Positions 43,415 to 55,500 are shown, counted from the first letter of the stretch. The stretch: 64,000 nucleotides of DNA from Psococerastis gibbosa (GCA_963971405.1 OZ020491.1:21260855-21324854), one strand, 5' to 3'. Made by a program: numbers and translations. Notes: generated from the letters alone by a model not told the origin.

Positions 43415-43830
43415 ATACCTAGCAACAATGTCTCATTTGTGCGGCAAGTTTTGCATCCAGGTTTTTTGAGTCGTTATTTCTATTATAGTCCACTTCTACC
43501 AAGTATTTGACCAAAAGGTTCTATTTTAAAACTAAACTTAAAAAAAAACTTTAAAAAAAAGAGGGGGGTCCAATTTTTTTTAAACGTAATTTATTAATGA
43601 ATTAATGGATAAATTCTTCAAAACATACAGGTTTACATACAAAAATTTATTTCGGGGGGGGGGGGGGTCCGGACTCCATGGACCACCCCCCTGGGCACGG
43701 CCATGATACCTAGCAACAATGTCTCATTTGTGTGACAAATTTTGCATCCAGGTTTTTTGAGTCGTTATTTCTATTATAGTCCACTTCTACCAAGTGTTTG
43801 ACCAAAAGGTTCTATTTTAAAACGAAACTT
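43289..43830. repeat. tandem duplication, ~285-bp period
   Basis: The segment running from AACGTAATTTATTAATGAAT through the MITE's right end to CTTCTACCAAGTATTTGACC and TCTATTTTAAAACTAAACTT (43289-43539) occurs again at 43575-43830. It includes the unique flank on the right of the MITE, so the duplication postdates the MITE insertion. Confidence 0.85.
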
Positions 43831-44729
43831 TTAAAAAAATTACAAAATCTTGTGTAGGCCTAAATCACTTGGGCACTTTTAGTCCCAATGGTTTGTAGGC
43901 CTAATTGCAAGAACTGCACATAATAATTTTTGTAACGCATTGTCTACCTGTGGAGTGTAATTCCTTCATGGAATCACTGAGTACAGTTATAAGTGGTACA
44001 AGAAGGTACCATAATTAATTATAAACGTAGAATAGTGAGAAAACACAATGCAAAAAACTGTAAAAACTTGCCGTTCAAATAGATTTTACACTATAAGCTT
44101 GTGTTATTTATGTTGCCATGCCAATATGACGTCACATGATGGCGAAAGGTAAGCTCCCCAACGTTATCATACAGTGCATCTAGAATGCCGTGTCTAGAGT
44201 ATTATACAGTATAAGGTTAGAAGTAACGAAGAACTATGCACTTTGTAATCAGAGAACAAACAGAACTTAATAATAATAATTATGTAAAGTAACAAAGAAC
44301 ACACGGTAGAAATTCATTTACCTGTTATTCCATATACAAAGGGTGCAACTGGGGCATGAGCTCCACCATATATGTATACGCTCTCCTACTGTTAATCGGA
44401 TTAGACAGAAGTGCTTTCAAAATACACTTAATGCATGGAAGGGTAAAGATAAGTTACAAGGTTTATCCGTAACGAATTTCAAGCTTAAAAAGTAGAGAAC
44501 AATTTAGGAGACATGGGGTCAGGCATTGGTTGGAGTTAGAAAGGGGGTCGGAAGATCTAATTTTGGAAAGATTAGTTGGAAAAGTGTGGTTTAAATGGGG
44601 TAAGCAGCTAAAGAGCTTTATTGAAGGTCAGGGGCTCCGGAGCCAAATTTGGCAAAATAGCGATTTCAATGCTGTGCTGGCCAGTGGGTGCTAATAATGT
44701 ACATACAGTCAGACTTTTTTTTTGAAGGG
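43831..44729. other. unassigned spacer
   Basis: No gene or matched repeat. 44450-44650 is unusually purine-rich on the plus strand. Confidence 0.4.
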
Positions 44730-45000
44730 CTTTTTATGGAACTAGGCCTACTTATAGTGGCCCATAGGTCCCTTGTCCAATGCCAACGACCCCATGGATT
44801 TCGGACATTATTTGAATTGTTTCTGAATGAATTTTTGACCATTGGCCAACTGGTATACGTTCTTGATGTCAACCTACAACGGCTGCACGCGATAATGTAC
44901 AAGCTAAGACAAGCTTACAATTGACGCAATGAAACAGGCGAAAGCATGACTTAATAGAACAAATACGAGTCCAGTCAGACTTATAATAACGGTGAAAACG
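44730..45000 (+). repeat. family Q repeat
   Basis: GGCCCATAGGTCCCTTGTCC, CCCCATGGATTTCGGACATT, TCTTGATGTCAACCTACAAC and AAACAGGCGAAAGCATGACT. Two opposite 78-codon frames overlap here and are shadows of the repeat. Confidence 0.68.
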
Positions 45001-45182
45001 TGTGGGTAGCAAAATATGGTATATTAGTCGAAATAAGGGGTTGCAAAAGTGTCGTGGGAATCTGTGAAATCGTAAAAAGTATAAACGAAGCAATAAAATT
45101 TAATTATTGTGTACGCTATTTTTTAATGGCTTGCCGTTCATTGACAGCCAGTGCCATGGTTGGATGATAGGTCGGATTCTTC

Positions 45183-45290
45183 TGATTCGGAGGGCATGTA
45201 AAGCAGGCGGTATAGGGGCTTTATAGCCCTAACTCCGGTAGGTTGGCTTAGTAAATTGAACAGAAAAAGTAAATATTTATTTATTTATTA
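45183..45290 (+). mobile_element. SINE-1, 3' part, plus orientation
   Basis: GGAGGGCATGTAAAGCAGGC, GGGCTTTATAGCCCTAACTC, GGTAGGTTGGCTTAGTAA and a TATTTATTTATTTA tail. The tRNA head is missing. The only copy in plus orientation. Confidence 0.78.
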
Positions 45291-45693
45291 TTTTAATGAC
45301 AGCATTTGTGGAATATTTTCTTCATTTAAAAGAACGAAAGACGATTTTTAGGCTACCTACCACAGACCGACAAATATAGCCAGAACCGAAGCGAAGGGGC
45401 GATGTTTCACTGTTAATAAAATTAAAAAGTCCTTCTAATGAGAAAAGGGAAAGTTTTTCTTTTGTAAAAGCTGTCTAGACGGAGGTGACATGTGTACGGT
45501 GCTCGTAAATGCATTAAAAGACATGTGGGAACAAGACACAGGAAAAGACAACTTGGAAAATCAACTTAGTTAAGTTTCACAATGGAGGAGAGTGTTAGAA
45601 ACAACTCTGGATTAGTTAGCTAGATATTCGTTAATTCGTTCTCTTCATGTTCTGCAGCCCATAGTAGATTATTTCCTTCTATAGCAAAATAAT

Positions 45694-46410
45694 CTGCAGG
45701 AACTTCTACAATCCTCTACCCGCAGTTCATTATTTCTGTCGAACCTGAGCGAATGTGGGCCTAAGAACCAACTGGATCAACTATACTCTTGAGTCGTTCT
45801 CATTTGCAAAAAAACATTTCACGAGGGTGCATGTATTGCAATGCCAACATTTGTGCAGAGTATTCGACCCCGAGTCCATCTCATGCACATTCCGCGAAAT
45901 TAGGCGAAAATGAATAAACTGGCAAAAATCTGCAGAAACGTCAACAATCCTCTACCACCAGGCACCAGTCCATTATTTCGGTTGAACCTGAGCGAATGTG
46001 GGCCTACGAACCAACTGGATCAACTACTATTGACTCGTTCTCGCTTGGAAAAACAGTCCGTAGGGTGCACACTGCACTGCCACGCCAACATTTGTGCTGT
46101 GCAGAGTATTGGACGGTGACTCCAAACCCCGAGTCCATCTATGCACATTCCTCGAAAATAGCCGAAAATGAATAAACTGGCAAAATTCTGCAGAAATTTC
46201 TACAATCCTCTACCATCACCATCACCTAAACGAATGAGGGCCCAAGAACCAACTGGATCAACTAGTCTTGAGTCGTTCTAATTTGCAAAAAAACATTTCA
46301 CGAGGGTGTACACTGTACTGCAACGCTGTGCAGAGTATTCCACAGTGACTTCAAATCCTGAGTCCATCTCAATGCGCAGTCGGTGAAAATAACGGAAAAT
46401 GAATAAACCG
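45694..46410. repeat. degenerate tandem repeat, ~235-270 bp units
   Basis: Three units start with CTGCAG..A (45694, 45930, 46198). They share TACAATCCTCTACC, GGGCCTAAGAACCAACTGGA, TTTGCAAAAAAACATTTCAC, GAGTCCATCTCATGCAC and GAAAATGAATAAACTGG. Unit lengths differ by indels. Confidence 0.82.
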
Positions 46411-47079
46411 GTACGTTCACACGATCTCAGCACTACTCTCTTAACTATGCAACCACAGAACCCACAAAATGAAGCTCAATTTCGAACTCCCAGTCCCAGC
46501 TACAAGCTCAAAACAAACAAAACATATTAAGAGCAAGTACAAAACAAAAGTATAAATACACCCTGGAGACCAGAAGAACATTCAACAGGGAGGCGCTTAT
46601 AACCTTTCTGCAGGGCAAAAAACAAAGGCGAGGTTAGAGCTAGGATTTATATTCCTTTTGCAAGAGACAGGCAGCAGATAGTAAGGCAAGGTTACACTGC
46701 GACAGGGAAATTTATTCCCTGTAGTAGGGAAATTTATTCCCCGTAGGAGAGGACAGGGGAATAGTTAGCCCTCCATTTATCAATGTTGTCGGGTACTTAT
46801 CTTGCTGCATAGCGTCAGAGACGCACGACTTTTAATTGACTTAATTAAAGTTTTAAATAAGTTGGTGGGGCTGGTAAAATAAAGATAAAATACCCTTGTA
46901 TAAGTCTAATATAAATTTTGCAGAACTTAGCATAAGGCTGACTATGGATTTTGGACAGCAATCAGAACTTTTTTTGACTACCTACTAAAAAATACCATGA
47001 TTTTGATCAGATTAATTACAATTTGGACACCGTACATGTTTTATGTACAAAGTTGAATTTCTCATGAAAACTTGACCAC
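46411..47079. other. unassigned spacer
   Basis: A small direct repeat GGGAAATTTATTCCC occurs twice near 46705-46745. Nothing else recognised. Confidence 0.4.
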
Positions 47080-48110
47080 AGAGCCATAAATGAAGGGCCA
47101 GGAAGTAGAAGAAATACTCCTCTACATTCTTAATTGATGATACATAGGCTAGTATGGTACTACAACCGCACATCATTGAATTCATTAGGGAGCTACCGTA
47201 CTGTTACAATATCCGAATTTCCATGGTAACTTACTACCTAAATTACTTAATTTTGTCAAGTCAAATCGTCAGGTTTGCCAGATTATCTTCTGTTATGCCC
47301 GTAACCGGACAGCATTGAATCCATTTAGGAACTATTGTAATATCCAAATTTCCATGGCAACGAAAGTACCTAGTTATTATCAATAGTTAATAGTGTCAAG
47401 TCTAGAGTATCTTCTGCTACGGTACGCCCATATCCGCATATCATTGAATCCAGTAAAGTAAAAGTAAAGTAAATTCGTATCGGGGTGGTACTACCCGTGG
47501 TACAGGAGTTTTCAGGTTGCATCAACAGCCTCCTGTTTAACCTATCGACAGTCAGGGAAGACTGCCGGGACCGCCGGCTTTACATGCCCTCCAAAGCATG
47601 GTAGTCAGAAGATAAATAATTGTACCACTAGAAAATTTTGGCATTCGGGTGGGACTCGAACCAGTCACCTTCTGGATGATAGTCCGAGTCGTTACCTCTA
47701 CGCCATTCTGACTACTCTGAATCCAGTGGGGAGCTACCGTACTGCAATTTCCATGGTAACTAACTATTAGTATTTACTTTTATTTATTTATTTATTTATT
47801 AGGTACTTAATTTTGACCAGCCAAATCGTCAGGTTTGCCTGAGTATCTTCTGTTATCTGTTCTGTTCGCTATCTTCTGTTATGCCAGTAACCGGACAGCA
47901 TTGAATCCATTTAGAAGCTACTGTAATATCGGAATTTCTATGGTAACTAATTGCATAAAGTAGGCTACGTAATTTGGTCAAGTCAAATCGTCAGGTTTGC
48001 CAGAGTATCTTCTATTATTCCCGTAACCGCTCAGATTGAATCCATTTGGGACCATGAGCTACTGTAATATTCGCATTGCCATGGTAACTAACGAAAGTAC
48101 CTAATTTTAA
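47080..48110. repeat. degenerate tandem repeat interrupted by a SINE
   Basis: About five units share CATTGAATCCATTTAGG-AGCTA, TGTAATATCCGAATTTCCAT, GGTAACTAA, TTTTGTCAAGTCAAATCGTC and AGGTTTGCC..AGTATCTTCTGTTA. Periods are roughly 130-190 bp without the SINE. Well-diverged units suggest an older array than those at 40437 and 42257. Confidence 0.75.
47455..47717 (-). mobile_element. tRNA-derived SINE (family SINE-2) with 10-bp target duplication
   Basis: On the minus strand the A box TGGCGTAGAGG and B box GGTTCGAGTCC both match consensus, spaced as in a tRNA. Downstream, CATGCTTTGGAGGGCATGTA and AAGCCGGCGGTCCCGG are close to the SINE-1 middle block. The rest differs, and the tail is (AAAGT)n-like rather than (AATA)n. 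TGAATCCAGT stands at 47445-47454 and again at 47718-47727, a perfect target duplication. Confidence 0.92.
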
Positions 48111-48929
48111 TACAATGGAAATGAGGAGGTATAAGAGAACAGCATGGGGGTAGCGTGTGCAACCCCCATGACCAGGGTACACAATTACTGTTATTAACTT
48201 GGGTGCGGGCAAGGGAGAGGTGGGCTTTTGAATCAAACGCGGAAGATTGGGAAAATCGAGAATGGCGTTTACCGCACTTCATAATAGAGTATGCTTTGTG
48301 AACCGTTTGTAGCGCTATAGACCCTCCCAAATTGCAATCCTGTTGTTAATGATGGCCATTTTGAGAAATTTAAGAAACCTAACGTATGGATTTTGTATCC
48401 GTTAAATATTATAACACCTAACTATTATATACTTGTATATTATCAATTATTGGACGTATTCGTGTTTAAACTCGCTATGATATGAATGACCTCCTGATTA
48501 TAGTAGATTCCGAACCACTTGGCTTCAATCTCTCCTATATGAATAATTATTTCCAACGAGACAGAGGTGAATAGGTTGTGGAATGGGACCCGTGATTTCT
48601 AAATACAGTATATATAAGTAAACTGTTGGCCTGTTGTTATATTGGGGCAGAAAATTCATAAAAATTAAATATAGAGTTGTCTAAATAGAGTGAATTTGCG
48701 AGAAGAATGAAGGAACCTATTTGATATTCTACTGTAGGCACATACTTTACGAGCCATTAGAGACAAAAAATCCAGGTTGCCCATTCCAAGCGAATATTTG
48801 ATGTGCCTTTCCAATCGTTGAAGAAGGCTTGATGTGAATTTCTTACTGAACCTCTCGCTCATTTTTCATTCGTTTCGTTCCTCAAGAGAAATCATGGTGA
48901 TGATCCGTCGCCCCCATGCTATTTCCCCT
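48111..48929. other. spacer with an S fragment
   Basis: 48489-48522 (GACCTCCTGATTATAGTAGA, TTCCGAACCACTTGG) is a short reversed piece of family S. Two overlapping minus frames of 73 and 80 codons at 48015-48330 lack motifs. No gene. Confidence 0.45.
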
Positions 48930-49770
48930 TACTCGTCGCATCTCTCTAATCTTCCAAAGGCAAAGATGTCTTTCCGTCAACTCTGCGACACGTAATGATG
49001 CTTTATGTCTTATTGGATGCTCGAACTCTTCCAATTCAACATTATCTACATCTGCAAGTTGTTGGCGGTATAGAAAAGTCACTCAAAACCAAAAACCCTC
49101 TATCTGATAAATTTTCTTCTTCGTCATTTGTTAAATCTATCGACTAGCTTGCGTTCCTTCATCCAAAAGCAAACTTGTCTTTCCCTCAATCCGCAACAAG
49201 TAATGCGATTAACCTTAAAAAAAAGTTGAGTTGCTTACTCCAATAGCAATCCTCTCTCATCCCGCAACAAGTAACGATACCTACCTATTTATGTCTTGTT
49301 GGATATTAGACTACTTTCAATTGAACCGTATCTGCATGTACTAGATGATGGCAGTAAAGAAATGTCCGTCGCAAACCAAAACCCCGCTAACTGAAGCCAT
49401 TGAAGGCTTCTTCTTCTCCTTCATCTGTTACTATCTATATTTTGGCTTGAGTTGCTTCTTTCAAATGCATATATGTCTTTCCCTCAATTCACAAACAAGT
49501 AATGATACTTTTGTATTATTCTTTAAATCTAACTTTATCAGCATCTGCAAGATAAAAGAAAGTCAGTTGCAAACCAAAACCCCGCTAACTGAAGTCTTCT
49601 TCTTCTTGAACTGTTACAATCTATACATGTAGCCTATATTTGGCTTGAGTTAGTTCTTCCAAAAGAAAAGATGTCTGTCTGTCAGTTCGGTGACACGTAA
49701 TGATACGTGCCTTATTGGATGCTCGACCTCTTCAATTTAACCTTATCTGCATCTGCACGATGGTGACGGT
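48930..49770. repeat. degenerate tandem repeat, ~90-220 bp units
   Basis: Four to five units share CAAAAG-AAA-ATGTCTTTCC, TCAA-TC-GC-ACAAGTAATG, ATGTCTTATTGGATGCTCGA, ATCTGCATCTGCA-GATG and AACCAAAACCCCGCTAACTG. Frames of 63-95 codons in it follow the repeat and are not genes. Confidence 0.7.
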
Positions 49771-52174
49771 ACCAAAACCTGACGTAAAAGAATTCGATAC
49801 CTGACTGAAATTGTCTTGAACTTATCAGACGTTTTAATAAAATTGAGTTGGAATAGTGGAAGGACTTTGGTTTTCATTACATTATCTTGTACGGTGGTTC
49901 TAGTAGCATCGTATTGAGAAAATTTAAAAACTACGGGTCCGAGCAGCTCTGTTCTTTTATTTTCGGTGAGGCTGCAAGATTAAAGTACAGTAGTTTTGCA
50001 AAGGCTCTTACGTAGTAGCCATAAGAAAAATTTCATTTATTCTGAGATGTCAATTACATTCAGATTTCCAAAGACTTAAAGTCCCTGGCTCTTCCCCAAT
50101 TCGGCGAGGCACCCGAAGCAGGGCTGATGTATTGTTTACAAATTAAAGTCAGATTGAATTCCGAGAATGCTGGATCTCTATAAAAAAAGAAGAAGATGAA
50201 GAAGAAGAAGAAGAGGAAGAAGCACCAGCAGCAACAGCAGCAGCAGCACTACGATCGATATTCCATGTGAAATTTGACTTTGTGCATAAAAACGGACAGT
50301 GGAAACAAGGATGCCTAAAAAAGAAACTGGGTTTGCACTACCTCTGCTATTCCCATTAGACATTGCAATTCAAAAGACTTTGAAAATTTAAAAAAAAAAA
50401 TTAAATTACGGTATGTAAGTAACTGCAGTTTCTGACTGCACATTGAAGTCAAACTGTAAAAACGGACAATATATATGCATATATATATATTGTTATATTA
50501 TTATTATATATTATTCACAGTATGAAAATTCTTAGGAAAGAAAAGAGAGTTCATAACGAAGCGGGATGGTCTAAACTCTTCAGGGATTTATTTTAATTTA
50601 TTTAGAAGCAAAAACCGCTATACCACTGTAAAAGACATTCTGAGTTTATTCTGAAATAAATATTCCAAGCCACCACCATTCCCTCAGAATAGAAGCTTAA
50701 ATTCTCTTTAATAAGAAAAGCTCAGTTTTTTTTTTTTTAATTTATCGGTATGCACAGAAGGATGGTTTCCGATTGTTGCTTTATAATTTGAAATACAAAT
50801 TTTCCCCCTGAGTATAAGTTACCCTTTGGGTTCCTTTAGGTTTTCAAAAAGGACACATTTTCTTTCCGCCATTCTGAATTATGATCAGATACTCGGACAA
50901 CCTACTAGACGTTTTTTGCACAAAGTCAAATTTCTCTTAAAATTTCGATCAAATTAAGAATTAGAATGAGAAATGAGATGTAGAAGATGTTGAAGAATGT
51001 TCCTATACATTTTGTTACATGTTATACGTAACACTAACACTGTTGGGTCACAGTTTTTGAATGCTTGGGCCTAACCTATCCTTTTAAAAAAACTATGGTC
51101 AAATGGTGTTAGTGCCGGCTGCATACAGGTACTTTGTATTAAAATATAGAGGAACATTTCTTCTACTTCTACTACTCAACCTCTTTTGTGAGAATTTTGA
51201 CAAGAAACGTGTATTTGCGTATTTGTCGTTAATAGGAAGCTCAGTTTTTGTTAAATTATCGACGCGGTACCTACATATATACAGTGTGAGCAAAAGGATA
51301 GTTTTTGATTGTTTTTTGATTTGAAGCACACATTTTTCTCCTGAATAATACGGGTTCATTCAGGTTCATTCCAATTTTCAAAAAGGAGACATTTAGATAT
51401 TTGCATTTCCTTTTCGTTATTCTTAATTAACCGGCTCCTTTTATGGGTGACTGCCCAAGTAAAACGACGAATGAAATAGACGATAACCCCACCCCTCTAC
51501 ATGACAATCATTCGGCATCAAATACGGTAGGCTACATATTTCAAAAATGTATTAATCCATCCATCTGTCATTAGCCTACATCTATTTCAGAGCTTCTTTC
51601 TCATACGTCACTCTCCAGCTGTTTTTTCCATAGACTCCTCCTTTCCTACACTAACAGGTTTTTCAGCAGTATTTTGGAACCGGTCTTATAAGATGTCTTT
51701 CTTAATTAGATAAACTAATAACAATCGCTCAATGGACTTTTCGGTACATCGCAGTACCGGGTAGGAAAATTTCACCCAAAAAAACAAAAACAAAAATGAA
51801 CAGGACGGAAAATGCTGGGGGTTAAAAAAAAATTGGGGAGTTGTATGAAAGGGATAAGGGAAGGAAGGGCGCGTCGAGTTTCACTGCTGTCTATTCTTCA
51901 CCCCGGAATGAAAACTTACCCCCTCCTCCCCCCCCCAGCCCCTTCTGATGCCCTTAACACCAAATGAACCGTCCATTATCTCCTCCCGCAGGAAGTGCTC
52001 CTTATAGTCCCCAATTCATATTTCGGAATAATTCTAATACCGACTAATGGTCTGTTATTCTTTCCTGAAAAGCTAGCGAATCACAATTTTTAACTCTGTT
52101 ACCTACAGTATTGTGGGTTACATACTGCTCTATCTGACAAGTGGTATATAACATGAAATGCGTCTTAATATTAG
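49771..52174. other. unassigned spacer, longest of the window
   Basis: Microsatellites: GAA/GCA-rich 50185-50250, (AT)n near 50475-50490. A pair of diverged segments resemble each other: CTCAGTTTTTTTTTTTTAAT..GGTATGCACAGAAGGATGGT at 50730-50770 and CTCAGTTTTTGTTAAATTAT..ACAGTGTGAGCAAAAGGATA at 51240-51300. Both are followed by TTTGAA-ACA and CCCTGA or CTCCTGAATA. An old duplication of about 500 bp spacing is possible. No gene. Confidence 0.4.
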
Positions 52175-52440
52175 GCTTTATATTATGACTCGTGTTCGTA
52201 CTTTTTTAAGTCGCGCTTTCACCTGTTTCATTGCGTTAATGGTAAACTTGTCTCAGCTTGTCCATTATCACTTATAGCCGGTGTAGGTTGACATCGAGAA
52301 CGGATACCAGTTTGCCAATGGCCAGGAATTCATACGGAAACAATTTAAATAATGTCCGAAATCCATGGGTTCGTCAGCATTGTACAAGGGACCTATGGGC
52401 CACTATAGTAAGTAGGCCTGGGTCCATAAAAATTCCTTAA
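52175..52440 (-). repeat. family Q repeat
   Basis: Reversed Q order: CGCTTTCACCTGTTTCATTG, GTAGGTTGACATCGAGAACG, CCGAAATCCATGGGTTCG and GGGACCTATGGGCCACTATA. Confidence 0.68.
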
Positions 52441-52735
52441 AAAAATTAATTCTATACGGTTAGGCAAGTTGTGGCCTCGAAGGGCTACTCTACCAGATAA
52501 TCTACTATGTTGGTTTAAAAATCAGTATAGATAATATTTTTTCCTGCAAAAAAACAAACCAAAAGGAAAAGAGACTAAAAAATGGGCCTACAATATCTCA
52601 GGCACACATTTTACTCTCACACAGTGTTATCTTCCAAGGAATTCCAAAACCTGGGGTGTTCACAGCGAATAAGGAATGGTTTGAATAATTTGTTAGGTGT
52701 CTAGGTTCTATATGTCAGGGTCCTGACCGACAAAG

Positions 52736-53095
52736 ATAAATATATAAATAAATAATAAATAAATAAATAAGGACTTTCGTTGTTTCTATTACTAAGCCAA
52801 CCTAGCGGAGTTAAGGCTATAAAGCCCTCTCTTACACTCAACTAGGAAGACCCGGGACCACCTGCTTTACATGCCCTCCGAAGCATGGCCAGAAAATGTA
52901 GCCAGTGTGGGACTCGAACCAACAACCTTTCGGGTGAAAGTCAGAGTCCGTACCACAACGCTTCATACAAATAATAACTTTTTGTTCTATTACTAAGCCA
53001 ACCTAGCGGAGTTGGAGCTATAAAACCCTCTCTTTCACTCAAGTAGGAAAGCCCGGGACCGCCTGGTTTTCATGCCCACCGAAGCATGTTGACTG
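52736..53095 (-). mobile_element. two SINE-1 copies in tandem
   Basis: 52736-52960 is near full length with a perfect B box (GGTTCGAGTCC on the minus strand) and AATA tail. From about 52968 a second, head-truncated copy follows directly with the same orientation (ACTTTTTGTTCTATTACTAA, CCCGGGACCGCCTGG). Its tail abuts the head of the first copy. Confidence 0.85.
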
Positions 53096-53221
53096 AGGCA
53101 TCATATGAAAGTGTTACGCGTTACACTTCAATCTATGCGATGCCAGCTTTCGTTAGGCGGCTATTCCACCTGTCAATAATCCGTCATTTGTGCAATAAAA
53201 ATTGATGAGATGTTTGTTTAA

Positions 53222-53356
53222 GGAGACTATTATTTAGATACTTAACTTATCTATTATAAATTAAGTTATAATATGGTAGAAACTTATTATTGGTGTCTCT
53301 AGCATATTATAACTTAATTTATAATAGACAAGCTAAGTATCAACATAATAGTCTCC
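53222..53356. mobile_element. palindromic TTAA element inside the nest
   Basis: GGAGACTATTATTTAGATAC and its complement GTATCAACATAATAGTCTCC end two ~60-bp arms (TTATCTATTATAAATTAAGT inside). TTAA stands at 53218-53221 and 53357-53360. 135 bp, nearly a perfect hairpin. Confidence 0.75.
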
Positions 53357-53360
53357 TTAA

Positions 53361-53501
53361 GGCGGTGGTTCCACAGTCGTCAATCTTCAATGAGAAATGT
53401 GAAATTGAAGGTTTAGCAGACATTAAAGACATACTAAAAATTCTGCTACCACGTCAAAACCATATTTCTCATTGACGATTGACGTATGTGGAAACACCGC
53501 C
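53361..53501. mobile_element. inner Harbinger-like MITE of the nest
   Basis: GGCGGTGGTTCCACAGTCGT and ACGTATGTGGAAACACCGCC, arms with GTCAATCTTCAATGAGAAAT. TAA on both sides (53358-53360 and 53502-53504); the left TAA is the last three bases of the TTAA of the preceding palindrome. 141 bp. Confidence 0.8.
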
Positions 53502-53563
53502 TAAAACAAATATCTCATCAGTTTTTAATGCACAAATTATTGACAAATGGAAAAGCCGCCTAA

Positions 53564-54954
53564 TATTAATTTGTAAGATGGCACTTGATCGCGTAATACT
53601 TGTACAGTATTGCTCAGTCAATTTACTGTGATTTTTATGCTTATGTTTATTTTTATTGCTCAAATCAAAGTAGTTTCATACAACTATTGTATATTGCAAT
53701 ACCATCCATTCAAACACGATAATTACTAGCAATTTAACAACGAAACTTTTCTTCTACACAATGTTTCCATCTTTATTTACTGCTACTTTACTGTAATACC
53801 AGTAAAGAAAGGTTATTTTTACGCAGCGACATCAAATGATACATAAGTAAAGCGAATTGAGAAATCTTATTAAGAACATAACGATCACAAATGGAATAAG
53901 AAAATAAAACTAACATGAACAAAGTTTCTAACAGTCTTGTCGAGTCATACAATTTACCAGTAATTGAAGCACTAATAAAATTTCCGAGAACTGATTTTAA
54001 AAAAAAACTCCAAAGAACCGGGCAACAATGAGGAAAACTCTGCGCTTCAAAATTAGACAACAAAGTTACTTTTCCCTGAACATTTTCCCCAAAAACAGAA
54101 TCAGCATTTTCCAGTGAGAAAATTCAGTCTTTGGAACTCACGCAGAATACAAAAATAGCTCAGGGAAACCCTTCATCAATAACAGTGTAGAATTGTCGAC
54201 TTTTGTACTATAAAGTTTTCAATTTAACCTCTGTCTTACATTTTCAGTAAAATGGACATTTCCCAGGTGGTTAACAAGAAATTGACTTTGCTATCTTGCT
54301 TAAAATTTGCATAGTAAAATTGGTTGTGAACGTATTCGATTTTGGTTAGTCCATCAAGGGTCTTATATAGGAGAGTTGGGACATTCCACCAAGGGTATTT
54401 TTCAATTTCTGGTGCCACAGCTGCCACGTTATCAACGGTTCAGCCAGTTGACACTGCATCTTCTTTGACCTATTGACACGTTTTCATTGACGAATCCCCG
54501 AATTAATATATGTGCGAATACTCCCATTTACAGGCTAACCAAAATATTTAATCTTAATGCTACAAATTTAGACATCACCGATGGCAAACGTAAATTTATT
54601 AAAACATTAGCTGTAATGAATCCAATAGACTACGTTTTATAAGATTACCATTTTTAAATAATAAAGACTTAGTTAAGATATATAAGAATGATATGTATTG
54701 GCAGATAGTATTACTTTATAGCATTACTTTTTATTTTTATCATTACTTACCAACTAGATAACTTGTATACAACTTATTTATTTAACTTCACATTGTCAAA
54801 TAGATGTACGATATATACTGCTTATAATTATAATTGTACAATAGTTATGTATCACACATGTAAATTATGATAAGCATAGTTAAGTAAGTTAAGTTAATTT
54901 GCATTGTCTGTTTGCAAATAAACGATCATTTATTTATTTTTATTTATTTATTTA
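53564..54954. other. unassigned AT-rich spacer
   Basis: The end (54880-54950, GCATTGTCTGTTTGCAAATA, AATAAACG, then TTTAT-rich) looks like a retrotransposon 3' end with its tail on the plus strand. No matching coding remnant was found upstream. A 91-codon minus frame at 53788-54063 has no recognised motif. Confidence 0.4.
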
Positions 54955-55090
54955 TAGCAAAGTGGATACCTGGACCCGGTCAAAAACTCTGTAGTTTAGT
55001 AGTTAGCTTGTGCAGGCTATTTCCCCGCCGAATTGCGTACTTATCTTGTGCAGGCTACACTAGCAGCCATATTGATAACGGTCTCCAGCC
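54955..55090 (+). repeat. dispersed repeat family U
   Basis: Second copy of the sequence at 22285-22420, about 90% alike by eye. Confidence 0.65.
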
Positions 55091-55500
55091 ACGGGATCGT
55101 TGAATATCCATTTTATAAACAAAGCCCCGCGTCTCGTACCTGTTCCGTATTTGACTTGTATTATTTCAAATAATTGCAGTTTTGCCTATTTCTGGCGCTT
55201 TACTGTCAAATTGAGTGTTGAGCTTCTGACTAAAGTGCATTTCATTACAAAAGTTGGAGGTTTTTCTTCCCCGTGGGGCACGTAAAAATATTCTAAAAAG
55301 TATGTTTTTAATTGCTTCATGCACAAATTTTAGACTTAATGTAATTGTAATTTTTGGTTTAGTCAATAGTGTAAGCATGTCTACGCGTATACTATACCCT
55401 TATATCGATTTTCACTATACCACTGCGGTTTAAAACATATATTACGAACCCTCTGCCAAGACATTTCCAGGCCAGTCACGTGACCCCCTCCGGTTTGGCC

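Larger units (their letters stand above)
53156..53560. mobile_element. outer Harbinger-like MITE of a three-element nest
   Basis: TIRs GGCGGCTATTCCACCTGTCA and TGACAAATGGAAAAGCCGCC. Flanked by TTA (53153-53155) and TAA (53561-53563), a TWA-type site with one change. Its own arms reach about 53217 and resume about 53505; everything between is two later insertions. Confidence 0.78.

Noticed and set aside
49345..49632. 95-codon frame with a hydrophobic stretch
   Set aside because: It lies entirely inside a degenerate tandem repeat and repeats its own peptide (QTKTPLTE), as expected of an array artefact.
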